58,249 bases of DNA from Paraburkholderia fynbosensis (GTDB taxonomy: Bacteria > Pseudomonadota > Gammaproteobacteria > Burkholderiales > Burkholderiaceae). Made by a program: the position numbers and the translations under genes. The notes beneath the pieces were generated by a model, which did not search any database, was not told the DNA's origin, and saw only the letters and a program-made list of their open reading frames with translations. Below, piece by piece: positions 1 through 8,426 of this stretch (positions are counted from its first letter, which is position 1; each line of letters starts with the position of its first letter). The stretch is taken from positions 1-58,249 of the forward strand of contig NZ_CADIKI010000035.1 in the NCBI RefSeq assembly GCF_902859935.1, written 5' to 3'.

Positions 1-207
1 CGCCAGCGCTTCGGCCGGAAGATGCGCCATCTTGTTGTACGCGCCGCGCAGCTTGAACGAGAACACCGGCTGGTTGTCCTCACGCTTCAGATACACCGGA
101 TTGCGCAGCCGTGCCGACAGATTCGGCGCGCGTTCCAGTTCGGTTTCGCGGGCCACGTCGTAGACGCGTGCGGTCAGGGTTTTTTTCAGGTAGTCGTGGG
201 AAGCCAT
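1..207 (-). CDS. ilvA: Threonine ammonia-lyase, biosynthetic (5' part only)
   Basis: This is the N-terminal 69 codons of a fold-type II PLP enzyme; the rest lies beyond the left edge. Threonine ammonia-lyase deaminates L-threonine to 2-oxobutanoate, the first committed step of isoleucine synthesis, in the cytoplasm. The fragment starts MASHDYLKKTLTARVYDVA and contains KREDNQPVFSFKLRGAYNKM, the family signature around the PLP lysine (Lys52 here, in SFKLRGA). The start is the ATG at 207, which aligns with the usual start of bacterial IlvA. The C-terminal ACT-like regulatory domains cannot be seen, so the biosynthetic rather than catabolic type is inferred from similarity of the N-terminus to E. 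coli IlvA. It is divergent from the large oxidoreductase gene at 733. Confidence 0.88.
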   Translation of the reverse strand, partial: MASHDYLKKTLTARVYDVARETELERAPNLSARLRNPVYLKREDNQPVFSFKLRGAYNKMAHLPAEALA

Positions 208-732
208 GCGGGTGGCGCGATGCGCGTTGTGAGACGGGAAAGGGTCCATGATAGCGCCAACGGTGACCGCTCAGGCCTTCCGTCCGATCCCTCCTGGGAG
301 CGCCGCGAGGTTCTCTCAAGCTTGGGGGGCGCTCGCGCAGGGCCGGCCGGTCGACCGGTCGGCAAATTCACTTCATGCGCTTCCAGTGTGAAAACGCCTG
401 AAGCTCGGCTGCTGCTCCGATTGCAGCCGTCAACGCGTGGCGGAATCATGCGGTAGAATTCCATTTTGGAATAAGGATCGGAAGATGCACTGGCAGCCTC
501 GGATCGCCCACTTGATGCCCGTCCCGCGTGAGTCTTGTCCCGCGGCGCAGCGTCACGTCCGCCACGCACGATCGTGTAGTTATATCTGAGCGCCGCGAAG
601 CGACCGATGTGGGTAGGCCGTCGGTCGTGCTTCGCTCCCCTATAGAAAGATTTCAGGCATTGCGCCCCACGCGCACCGTCAGCCGACGCCTCCCGAAGAG
701 CGCGCCCGGTTGATCTACCGAGTCGTCCGACC
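208..732. other. Intergenic region between ilvA and the FAD/Fe-S oxidoreductase gene
   Basis: This 525-bp divergent intergenic region must hold the promoters of both flanking genes. I recognise no protein in it; the ORFs that cross it have no family motif and look like GC-driven chance frames. A short inverted repeat (ATTCCA, TTT loop, TGGAAT) lies at 458-472 in a locally AT-rich patch. TAGAAT at 455-460 could be a -10 hexamer but has no convincing -35. A 30-codon ORF from the ATG at 485 has no recognisable content. Confidence 0.5.
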
Positions 733-3700
733 ATGAACGCACCTCAAGTTTTCGATCCGCACGGAGCCGCCGCTGCGGTGGCCGCCGATCCCGAAGCGCG
801 CCTGCGCGAAATTCCCTATAACTACACGTCGTTTTCCGACCGCGAAATCGTCATCCGCCTGCTTGGCGATGACGCGTGGGCGGTCCTCGCCGAACTGCGC
901 GCGGAACGCCGCACCGGCCGCTCGGCGCGGATGCTGTACGAAGTGCTCGGCGACATCTGGGTCGTGCGCCGCAATCCCTACCTGCAGGACGACCTGCTCG
1001 ACAATCCGAAGCGCCGCGCGCAGTTGATCGAAGCGCTGCATCACCGTTTGTCGGAGATCGAGAAGCGCCGCCGCGCCGATCTGACGGAACACGGGGATGA
1101 GGCTGGCGTGGATCGCGCCGCGCGCGTCGAGACGCTGGTCCAGGCCGCGCGCCGCGCGGTCGACGACTTCGCGAGCGAGTTCCAGAAGACCTACGATCTG
1201 CGCCGTCGCGCGACGAAGGTGCTCGGCAAGGTCACGGAAAAGGACAACATCAAGTTCGACGGTTTGTCCCGTGTATCGCACGTGACCGACGCGACCGACT
1301 GGCGCGTCGAGTACCCGTTTGTCGTGCTCACGCCGGATACCGAAGCCGAGATCGCCGGCATGATCAAGGCGTGTTTCGAACTCGGGCTGACCGTGATTCC
1401 GCGTGGCGGCGGCACCGGCTACACGGGCGGCGCGGTGCCGCTCACGCCGTTCTCGGCCGTCATCAATACGGAAAAGCTCGAACAGCTTGGCGCGGTCGAG
1501 ATGACCCAACTGCCGGGCGTCGAGCGCAAGGTCGCGACGATTTTCTCCGGCGCGGGCGTCGTCACGCGCCGTGTGACGGAAGCGGCCGAGCAGGCCGGCT
1601 TCGTGTTCGCGGTCGATCCGACCTCGCTGGATGCGTCCTGCGTCGGCGGCAACGTCGCGATGAACGCGGGTGGCAAGAAAGCGGTGTTGTGGGGCACGGC
1701 GCTCGACAACCTCGCGTGGTGGCGCATGGTCGACCCGGAAGGGAACTGGCTCGAAGTGACCCGCCTCGATCACAACATGGGCAAGATTCACGACATCGAA
1801 GTCGCGCGCTTCGAGCTCAAGTGGTTCGACGGCAACTACGCGCCGGGCGAGAAGCTGCTGCGTACCGAAGCGCTCGACATCAAGGGACGCGTGTTCCGCA
1901 AGGAAGGTCTGGGCAAGGACGTCACCGACAAATTCCTCGCCGGTCTGCCGGGCGTGCAGAAAGAAGGCTGCGATGGCCTCATCACGTCCGCGCGCTGGGT
2001 GCTGCACAAGATGCCCGCGCATACGCGCACCGTCTGCCTCGAATTCTTCGGCCAGGCGCGCGAGGCGATTCCGAGCATCGTCGAAATCAAGGACTACCTG
2101 TTCGAGACGTCGCGTCAGGGCGGCGCGATTCTGGCGGGCCTCGAGCATCTGGACGAGCGCTATCTGCGCGCGGTCGGCTACGCGACCAAGAGCAAGCGCA
2201 ATGCGTTTCCGAAGATGGTGCTGATCGGCGACATCGTCGGCGACGACGCAGATGCAGTGGCACAGGCCACCTCGGAAGTCGTGCGGATGGCCAACGGCAA
2301 GAGCGGCGAAGGGTTCGTCGCGGTCAACGCCGAGGCGCGCAAACGCTTCTGGCTCGACCGCAGCCGCACCGCCGCGATCGCGAAGCACACCAACGCGTTC
2401 AAGATCAACGAAGACGTGGTGATCCCGCTCGACCGCATGGGCGAGTACACGGACGGCATCGAACGCATCAATATCGAGCTGTCGATCAAGAACAAGCTGC
2501 AACTGGTCGACGTGCTCGAAACGTTCTTCAAGGGCGGCAAGCTGCCGCTCGGCAAGAGCGACGATGCCAACGAAATCCCCAGCGCCGAACTGCTCGAAGA
2601 CCGTGTGCAGCAGGCACTCGATCTCCTCACGCGCGTGCGCACGCGCTGGGAGTTCCTGCGCGACAAGCTCGATCTGTCGGTGCGCGAGGCGCAGCACTAT
2701 CTGGTCGGTCTCGGCTACGAAGGCCTCGCGGAAAAATTCGCCGACCGCGCCGACCAGCAACCCGACGCGACCGTGTTCCATATCACCCAGGACCGCACGA
2801 TCCGCGTGTCGTGGAAGCAGGAAATCCGCGCTGAATTGCGGCAGATCTTCAACGGCGGCGAGTTCAAGCCGATCCTCGACGAAGCCCAGGCGATCCACAA
2901 GCAGGTGCTGCGCGGCCGCGTGTTCGTCGCGCTGCACATGCACGCGGGCGACGGCAACGTGCACACGAACCTGCCGGTCAACTCCGACAACTACGAGATG
3001 CTGCAGGACGCGCACACCGCGGTCGCACGCATCATGAAGCTTGCGCGTTCGCTCGACGGCGTGATTTCCGGCGAGCACGGCATCGGCATCACCAAGCTCG
3101 AATTCCTGACCGACGACGAGATCGGCGAATTCCGCGCGTACAAGCAGCGCGTCGATCCGCATGGCCGTTTCAATGCGGGCAAGCTGCTCGAAGGCGCCGA
3201 CCTGCGCAACGCATACACGCCGAGCTTCGGCTTGATGGGCTACGAATCGCTGATCATGCAGCAGTCCGACATCGGCGCGATTTCCGAGTCGATCAAGGAC
3301 TGCTTGCGCTGCGGCAAGTGCAAGCCGGTGTGCGCGACGCACGTGCCGCGCGCGAACCTGCTGTACAGCCCGCGCAACAAGATTCTCGCGACTTCGCTGC
3401 TGGTCGAGGCGTTCCTGTACGAAGAGCAGACGCGCCGCGGCGTGTCGATCAAGCACTGGGACGAGTTCAACGACGTCGCCGATCACTGCACGGTCTGTCA
3501 CAAATGCGTGACGCCGTGTCCTGTGAAGATCGACTTCGGCGACGTGACCATGAACATGCGCAACCTGCTGCGCAAGATGGGCAAGAAGAAATTCAACCCG
3601 GGCAACGCCGCGGGCATGTTCTTCCTGAACGCGACCAATCCGCAGACCATCAACCTCGCGCGCACCGCGATGATGGGCGTCGGCTACAAGGCGCAGCGGC

Positions 3701-4827
3701 TGGGCAACGAAGTGCTGAAGAAGTTCACGAAGAAGCAGACGGCGCATCCGCCGGCGACGGTCGGCAAGCCGCGGGTCACGCAGCAGGTGATCCACTTCAT
3801 GAACAAGAAGATGCCGGGCAACCTGCCGAAGAAAACCGCGCGCGCGCTGCTCGATATCGAGGACAACAAGATCGTCCCGATCATCCGCAATCCGAAGACG
3901 ACCACCGCCGACACGGAAGCGGTGTTCTACTTCCCGGGTTGCGGCTCCGAGCGGCTGTTCTCGCAGGTGGGGCTGGCGACGCAAGCCATGCTGTGGGAAG
4001 CGGGCGTGCAAACCGTGCTGCCGCCGGGTTACCTGTGCTGCGGCTATCCGCAGCGCGGCTCGGGCCAGTACGACAAGGCCGAGCAGATCGTTACGGATAA
4101 CCGCGTGCTGTTCCACCGCGTCGCCAATACGCTGAACTACCTCGACATCAAGACCGTGGTGGTGTCGTGCGGCACGTGTTACGACCAGCTCGCCGGCTAC
4201 GAATTCGAGAAGATTTTCCCGGGCTGCCGGATCATCGACATCCACGAGTTCCTGCTGGAGAAGGGCATCAAGCTCGAAGGCGTGAACGGCGTGCGCTACA
4301 TGTATCACGACCCGTGCCACTCGCCGATCAAGACGATGGACCCGGTCAAGCTGGTCAATCAGCTAATGGGTTCGGAAAAGGACGGCTACAAGATCGAAAA
4401 GAACGATCGTTGCTGTGGCGAATCCGGCACACTCGCGGTGACGCGTCCTGACATTTCGACACAGGTGCGCTTCCGCAAGGAAGAAGAGATCCGCAAGGGC
4501 GCGGCCAAGCTGCGCGGCATTCCGCTCGTGGCCGAAGCCGGTGCGAACGCGATCAATCCGGCCAATGCTTCGGCCGGTGCGGCGGGTGCGCCGAACGGCT
4601 CCGTGCTGAAGGCCGGCGACGGTCCGCAGCCGAACGGCGTGACCGACGTCAAGATCCTCACGAGCTGCCCGTCATGCCTGCAAGGCCTGTCGCGCTACAA
4701 CGAAGATGCGAACACCGAGGCGGACTACATCGTCGTCGAGATGGCGCGCCACGTGCTGGGCGAAGACTGGATGGCGGATTACGTCCAACGGGCGAACAAT
4801 GGCGGCATCGAGCGCGTGCTGGTTTAA
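733..4827 (+). CDS. YdiJ-like FAD-linked oxidase fused to 4Fe-4S/CCG domains, with DUF3683-type N-terminus
   Basis: This 1364-residue protein combines a GlcD-like flavin dehydrogenase with a GlcF-like iron-sulphur subunit. It probably oxidises a 2-hydroxyacid (D-lactate or D-2-hydroxyglutarate type) and passes electrons towards quinones; the substrate is inference. An N-terminal region (about 20-130) resembles DUF3683. A PCMH FAD-binding domain starts near 195 and carries RGGGTGYTGG at 224-233. The C-terminal oxidase part has HAGDGNVHTN and GEHGIGITKLEFL. Two complete 4Fe-4S motifs follow: Cys857/860/863/867 and Cys919/922/925/929. Two CCG units follow, with Cys1070, Cys1102-1103 and Cys1227-1228. 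E. coli YdiJ is about 1018 residues, so the N-terminal part here is extra. A 30-residue Ala/Gly/Asn/Pro-rich insert interrupts the second CCG unit. The start is the first ATG after the divergent spacer; its ribosome-binding site is weak. The HIT gene follows at 34 bp. Confidence 0.88.
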   Translation: MNAPQVFDPHGAAAAVAADPEARLREIPYNYTSFSDREIVIRLLGDDAWAVLAELRAERRTGRSARMLYEVLGDIWVVRRNPYLQDDLLDNPKRRAQLIEALHHRLSEIEKRRRADLTEHGDEAGVDRAARVETLVQAARRAVDDFASEFQKTYDLRRRATKVLGKVTEKDNIKFDGLSRVSHVTDATDWRVEYPFVVLTPDTEAEIAGMIKACFELGLTVIPRGGGTGYTGGAVPLTPFSAVINTEKLEQLGAVEMTQLPGVERKVATIFSGAGVVTRRVTEAAEQAGFVFAVDPTSLDASCVGGNVAMNAGGKKAVLWGTALDNLAWWRMVDPEGNWLEVTRLDHNMGKIHDIEVARFELKWFDGNYAPGEKLLRTEALDIKGRVFRKEGLGKDVTDKFLAGLPGVQKEGCDGLITSARWVLHKMPAHTRTVCLEFFGQAREAIPSIVEIKDYLFETSRQGGAILAGLEHLDERYLRAVGYATKSKRNAFPKMVLIGDIVGDDADAVAQATSEVVRMANGKSGEGFVAVNAEARKRFWLDRSRTAAIAKHTNAFKINEDVVIPLDRMGEYTDGIERINIELSIKNKLQLVDVLETFFKGGKLPLGKSDDANEIPSAELLEDRVQQALDLLTRVRTRWEFLRDKLDLSVREAQHYLVGLGYEGLAEKFADRADQQPDATVFHITQDRTIRVSWKQEIRAELRQIFNGGEFKPILDEAQAIHKQVLRGRVFVALHMHAGDGNVHTNLPVNSDNYEMLQDAHTAVARIMKLARSLDGVISGEHGIGITKLEFLTDDEIGEFRAYKQRVDPHGRFNAGKLLEGADLRNAYTPSFGLMGYESLIMQQSDIGAISESIKDCLRCGKCKPVCATHVPRANLLYSPRNKILATSLLVEAFLYEEQTRRGVSIKHWDEFNDVADHCTVCHKCVTPCPVKIDFGDVTMNMRNLLRKMGKKKFNPGNAAGMFFLNATNPQTINLARTAMMGVGYKAQRLGNEVLKKFTKKQTAHPPATVGKPRVTQQVIHFMNKKMPGNLPKKTARALLDIEDNKIVPIIRNPKTTTADTEAVFYFPGCGSERLFSQVGLATQAMLWEAGVQTVLPPGYLCCGYPQRGSGQYDKAEQIVTDNRVLFHRVANTLNYLDIKTVVVSCGTCYDQLAGYEFEKIFPGCRIIDIHEFLLEKGIKLEGVNGVRYMYHDPCHSPIKTMDPVKLVNQLMGSEKDGYKIEKNDRCCGESGTLAVTRPDISTQVRFRKEEEIRKGAAKLRGIPLVAEAGANAINPANASAGAAGAPNGSVLKAGDGPQPNGVTDVKILTSCPSCLQGLSRYNEDANTEADYIVVEMARHVLGEDWMADYVQRANNGGIERVLV

Positions 4828-4861
4828 TGGCACGACTGACGATTTTTGCCTGAGGACGACG

Positions 4862-5290
4862 ATGGACTGCGTTTTTTGCCGCGAAGAAGGCGGCGATGTG
4901 CTGTGGCAGGACGACACCTTGCGTGTCGTCCTGGCCGACGAACCTGATTACCCAGGCTTTTGCCGGGTGATCTGGAATACCCACGTGGCCGAGTTTTCCG
5001 ATCTCGCCGTGAACGACCGCGATCGCGTGATGAAGGCCGTGTACGCGGTCGAGCGCGCGATCCGGCGTGTTATGCAGCCGGTCAAGGTGAATCTGGCGAG
5101 CCTCGGCAACCAGGTGCCGCACGTGCACTGGCACGTGATTCCGCGTTTTTCGAACGACGCTCACTTTCCATTGCCTATCTGGGCGCCGCGCCAGCGCACG
5201 GTTTCCGAAGCCATGCTGTCGTCGCGCCGCGCGCAGGCCACCTTGCTGCGCGAAGCCGTGCGCCAGGAAATCGAACAAGCTCTTGGCTGA
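4862..5290 (+). CDS. HIT family protein
   Basis: This 142-residue histidine-triad nucleotide hydrolase or transferase carries the hallmark HVHWHVIPR, with triad histidines at 87, 89 and 91. A Cys3/Cys6 pair near the N-terminus (MDCVFC) is typical of zinc-binding HIT proteins. The family cleaves or transfers nucleoside phosphoramidates or dinucleoside polyphosphates; the exact substrate is unknown. The ATG at 4862 follows a GAGGA ribosome-binding site. A longer frame can be read from 4706 but it overlaps the 3' end of the oxidoreductase gene and has no HIT content, so it was discarded. The gene probably shares a transcript with the oxidoreductase and the DUF971 gene. Confidence 0.9.
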   Translation: MDCVFCREEGGDVLWQDDTLRVVLADEPDYPGFCRVIWNTHVAEFSDLAVNDRDRVMKAVYAVERAIRRVMQPVKVNLASLGNQVPHVHWHVIPRFSNDAHFPLPIWAPRQRTVSEAMLSSRRAQATLLREAVRQEIEQALG

Positions 5291-5376
5291 GCGCCCCTAA
5301 CCCGTCGCGTCGCGCGCCCCAAGCCCCTCCAGGGGCGCAAACCTGAGGCGGCCCTGCGTTTTCTTGCGAGTCCATC

Positions 5377-5790
5377 ATGAGCGGACTGACCCCCGAAACC
5401 CCCGTGCCGACCGGCGTCGTCGTGCATTCGAAATCGCGTGTGCTTGAATTGCAGTACGCAAACGGCGAATCGTATCGGCTGCCGTTCGAACTGCTGCGCG
5501 TGTATTCGCCGTCGGCGGAAGTGCAGGGCCATGGGCCCGGCCAGGAAACGCTGCAGACCGGCAAGCGCGAGGTCACGATCACGATGATCGAAGGCGTCGG
5601 CAACTATGCGCTGCAGCCGACTTTCTCCGACGGGCACGCCACCGGCATCTATTCGTGGGACCTGCTGTACGACATGGCGGTCCGCCAGGATGAACTCTGG
5701 CGCGACTATCTCGCCAAACTGCAAACGGCGGGTGTCGACCGCGATACGCCGATGGTGCCCTCCGGCGCTGCGCACGGCCACTGTCACTGA
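5377..5790 (+). CDS. DUF971 (gamma-butyrobetaine hydroxylase-like N-terminal) domain protein
   Basis: This 137-residue protein consists of one DUF971-type domain. The diagnostic pattern is a basic strand followed by LELQYANGESYRLPFELLRV, then YALQPTFSDGHATGIYSWDLL. The domain is also the N-terminal part of gamma-butyrobetaine hydroxylase and may bind metal. Free-standing copies occur in bacteria next to ubiE or iron-sulphur genes, and their role is not established. The C-terminal AHGHCH (His/Cys) is a possible metal ligand set. The gene lies 67 bp upstream of ubiE on the same strand, so a link with quinone biosynthesis is plausible but is inference. Confidence 0.85.
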   Translation: MSGLTPETPVPTGVVVHSKSRVLELQYANGESYRLPFELLRVYSPSAEVQGHGPGQETLQTGKREVTITMIEGVGNYALQPTFSDGHATGIYSWDLLYDMAVRQDELWRDYLAKLQTAGVDRDTPMVPSGAAHGHCH

Positions 5791-5857
5791 TACGATTCGC
5801 CCCGATCGCCGCACCGATGCGGCGCAACATTTCAGAATACGCGAAAGGACGAGCGCG

Positions 5858-6589
5858 ATGAGCAAAACCCACTTCGGCTTTCAATCGGTCGACGAACAGG
5901 AAAAAGCGCAGAAGGTGGCGGGCGTGTTCCACTCGGTGGCCGCTAACTACGACTTGATGAACGACCTGATGTCGGGCGGGTTGCACCGGGCGTGGAAGAT
6001 GTTCACGATCGCCCAGGCGCACGTGCGGCCGGGCTACAAGGTGCTCGACATCGCGGGCGGCACGGGCGATCTGTCGAAGGCTTTCGCGAAACAGGCCGGC
6101 GAGACCGGCGAAGTCTGGCACACCGACATCAACGAATCGATGCTGCGCGTGGGCCGTGACCGGCTGCTGGACAAGGGCGTCATCACCCCGGCGCTGCTTT
6201 GCGACGCCGAGAAAATTCCCTTTCCCGACAATTACTTCGATGTTGTGACCGTGGCATTCGGCTTGCGCAACATGACGCACAAGGATATTGCGCTGGCGGA
6301 GATGCGCCGCGTGCTGAAGCCGGCGGGCCGTCTGCTGGTGCTTGAATTTTCGAAGGTGTGGGATCCGCTCAAAAAGGTCTACGACGTCTATTCTTTTAAG
6401 GTGCTGCCGTGGCTGGGCGAGCGGTTTGCCAAAGATGCCGAGAGTTATCAGTACCTTGCGGAATCGATCCGGATGCATCCGGATCAGGAAACCTTAAAAA
6501 CAATGATGGAACAAGCGGGTCTCGACGGCGTCAAATATTACAATTTGTCAGCTGGCGTGGTAGCTTTACATGTGGGGACCAAATACTAG
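5858..6589 (+). CDS. ubiE: Ubiquinone/menaquinone biosynthesis C-methyltransferase UbiE
   Basis: This is a 243-residue SAM-dependent methyltransferase that C-methylates 2-methoxy-6-polyprenyl-benzoquinol in ubiquinone synthesis. It opens with MSKTHFGFQSVDEQEKAQKV and the family block VFHSVAANYDLMNDLMSGG. SAM motif I, VLDIAGGTGD, is at 62-71. The family sequence GLRNMTHKDIALAEMRRVLK and the ending VALHVGTKY are also present. Length is normal for the family. The ATG at 5858 was chosen over a longer frame from 5606 because the upstream part overlaps the DUF971 gene and lacks homology; GAAAGGA lies just upstream. The neighbours ubiJ and ubiB act in the same pathway. Confidence 0.96.
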   Translation: MSKTHFGFQSVDEQEKAQKVAGVFHSVAANYDLMNDLMSGGLHRAWKMFTIAQAHVRPGYKVLDIAGGTGDLSKAFAKQAGETGEVWHTDINESMLRVGRDRLLDKGVITPALLCDAEKIPFPDNYFDVVTVAFGLRNMTHKDIALAEMRRVLKPAGRLLVLEFSKVWDPLKKVYDVYSFKVLPWLGERFAKDAESYQYLAESIRMHPDQETLKTMMEQAGLDGVKYYNLSAGVVALHVGTKY

Positions 6590-6627
6590 GGTTCCTAACC
6601 CATCGATTTTTAAAGGAAAGTACGAAA

Positions 6628-7614
6628 ATGTCCGATTCAGGTGTGTTATCTCCCCGTAAGGTTGGGCGTTCGCTGGTGAGAAGAATCGGACTGATCGCGA
6701 TGGTCGGTCTGATCATGGCCGGCTCGCTCGCTTCGCTCGATGCGGAAGCTCGCCGCATGGGCGGTGGCCGTAGCATCGGCCGTCAGTCGAACACGGTTCA
6801 GCAGCAGCATCAGGCGACCCCGTCGCAACCGGCCCAAAGCAATCAGGCCATGCAGCAGCGCACGCAACCGACGCCGACGCCGCCGGCCGCGCCTAACCGC
6901 AACCGCTGGCTCGGGCCGATCGCGGGTCTCGCCGCCGGTCTCGGCATCGCCGCATTGCTGTCGCACTTCGGCATGGGCGAGGCGTTTGCCGGCATGATGG
7001 CCAACGTCATCATCATCGCGTTGATCGCGATGGTCGTCATCTGGCTGATCCGCCGCTTCACGGGCCGCAAGCGCGATACGGCGCAACCGGCATATGCGGG
7101 CGCTTCGCCGTCGCTGAACGCGGGCGGCACCGGCTATAGCCAGGAACCGCGCTACAGCGCACCGCCCACCGGCTCGTACCTCGAACCGCAGGGCAACCCG
7201 CTGAGCACGCCGACCATCAACCCGATGCCCGTGGTGCCCGCCGGCTTCGATTCGGAAGCGTTCCTGCGTAATGCCAAGGTGTACTTCGTGCGCCTGCAAG
7301 CCGCATGGGACGTGGGCAACATCGAAGACATCCGCGAATTCACCACCCCGGAAATGTTCGCCGAAGTGCGCGTCGACCTCGCTTCGCGCGGCACGGAGTC
7401 CAACCAGACGGACGTGGTGCAGCTGAACGCCGAGTTGCTGGGCGTGGAAGAGCGCGCGAACGAATATTTCGCCAGCGTGCGCTTCTCCGGCCTGCTTCGC
7501 GAAGCCCCGGGCGCGGCCGCCGAGCCGTTCGTCGAAGTCTGGAATCTGTCCAAGGCGAACCGCGCAGGCGAAGGCTGGCTGCTGGCCGGCATCCAGCAGG
7601 TGGCGCAGCACTGA
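6628..7614 (+). CDS. Tim44-like domain membrane protein
   Basis: This 328-residue inner-membrane protein has a hydrophobic N-terminal segment (about 18-36), then an Arg/Gly- and Gln/Pro-rich linker (RRMGGGRSIGRQ, QQRTQPTPTPP). A second hydrophobic region (about 92-140) ends in WLIRRFTGRK. The C-terminal 120 residues (FLRNAKVYFVRLQAAWDVGN, IREFTTPEMFAEV) match the bacterial Tim44-like fold, an NTF2-like domain found in mitochondrial Tim44. Bacterial members have no settled function. The start ATG follows AAAGGAAAG. The gene sits between ubiE and ubiJ and is followed by a strong intrinsic terminator at 7719. Confidence 0.85.
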   Translation: MSDSGVLSPRKVGRSLVRRIGLIAMVGLIMAGSLASLDAEARRMGGGRSIGRQSNTVQQQHQATPSQPAQSNQAMQQRTQPTPTPPAAPNRNRWLGPIAGLAAGLGIAALLSHFGMGEAFAGMMANVIIIALIAMVVIWLIRRFTGRKRDTAQPAYAGASPSLNAGGTGYSQEPRYSAPPTGSYLEPQGNPLSTPTINPMPVVPAGFDSEAFLRNAKVYFVRLQAAWDVGNIEDIREFTTPEMFAEVRVDLASRGTESNQTDVVQLNAELLGVEERANEYFASVRFSGLLREAPGAAAEPFVEVWNLSKANRAGEGWLLAGIQQVAQH

Positions 7615-7718
7615 ACCGTGAGCAGGATAGAGCCGGGCGGTGCGGCTCTGCCTGATTTTGCGCATAAGGTTGGCCGTTCGGCATAGCAGGCCGCGAAGCG
7701 AACGGACGTTACAATAGG

Positions 7719-7753
7719 AACCCGCGCGAGCACCTCGTTCGCGCGGGTTTTTT
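7719..7753 (+). terminator. Intrinsic terminator after the Tim44-like gene, abutting the ubiJ start
   Basis: A perfect 11-bp stem (AACCCGCGCGA pairing with TCGCGCGGGTT, 7719-7729 and 7739-7749) is followed by a T run. It ends only 13 bp before the ubiJ ATG. Transcription of ubiJ-ubiB must therefore read through it or start within or just before it. Confidence 0.8.
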
Positions 7754-7766
7754 CTTGCCACTTTCG

Positions 7767-8411
7767 ATGACCCTCGCCGCCAAGCCCTTCGCCGCTGCTG
7801 TCAATCATCTGCTCGCCCGCGAATCGTGGGCTCGTGAGCGCCTCGCCCCCTACGCGGGCAAGATCGCGCGCCTGTCGTGTCCACCAGTCGTATTGACGCT
7901 GCTGGTGCAACCCGACGGCTATCTGGGCGCGGTCGGCGAAACCGAAACGCATCAGTTCGACGTAACCGTCTCGGTGCCGTCCGACGCATTGCCTGCGTTC
8001 GTGCAAGGCGGCCAGGCCGCCGTCATGAAGCACGTGAAGATCGAAGGCGACGCCGAGTTCGCTACCGTGATCGCAAAGCTTGCCGAGCATCTGCGCTGGG
8101 AGCCCGAAGAAGATCTGGCAAAGCTGATCGGCGACGGTCCGGCGTGGCGCGTTGCGTCGGTGGTGCGCACGGTCGGTCAGCATGTGCAGCGCACTGGCCG
8201 CAATTTGCTCGATACGGCCGCCGAGTATCTGCTCGACGAAAATCCGCAGCTGGTGCGCCGCACCGCGCTCGAAGATTTCAACGTCGAACTGGCCCGCGCG
8301 CGCGACGCGTTGGCGCGCGTGGAAAAACGCATCGAGCGTCTTGAACAGAAGGTCGAAGCCCGCGGCGCGAATGCGCCGGGCGGCGCCGCCATGTCGCGCG
8401 GCACGCGCTAG
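7767..8411 (+). CDS. ubiJ: Ubiquinone biosynthesis accessory factor UbiJ (SCP2 domain)
   Basis: This 214-residue protein belongs to the SCP2-domain family of UbiJ, a lipid-binding accessory factor that with UbiK supports the aerobic Ubi complex. The N-terminal half carries the SCP2 pattern (GETETHQFDVTVSVPSDALP, GGQAAVMKHVKIEGDAEFA). The C-terminus is a charged helix (ALARVEKRIERLEQKVEAR) predicted to form a coiled coil. The ATG at 7767 is preferred over a TTG at 7755, which lies directly against the terminator T run; neither has a clear Shine-Dalgarno. The next gene is ubiB, 15 bp downstream, as in many proteobacteria. Confidence 0.88.
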   Translation: MTLAAKPFAAAVNHLLARESWARERLAPYAGKIARLSCPPVVLTLLVQPDGYLGAVGETETHQFDVTVSVPSDALPAFVQGGQAAVMKHVKIEGDAEFATVIAKLAEHLRWEPEEDLAKLIGDGPAWRVASVVRTVGQHVQRTGRNLLDTAAEYLLDENPQLVRRTALEDFNVELARARDALARVEKRIERLEQKVEARGANAPGGAAMSRGTR

Positions 8412-8426
8412 TCACCGGGCACAACC

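Noticed and set aside
715..4320. 1201-aa ORF on the minus strand
   Set aside because: It lies wholly opposite the FAD/Fe-S oxidoreductase gene, is rich in Arg/His/Val as expected of an antisense shadow at high GC, and has no family motif.
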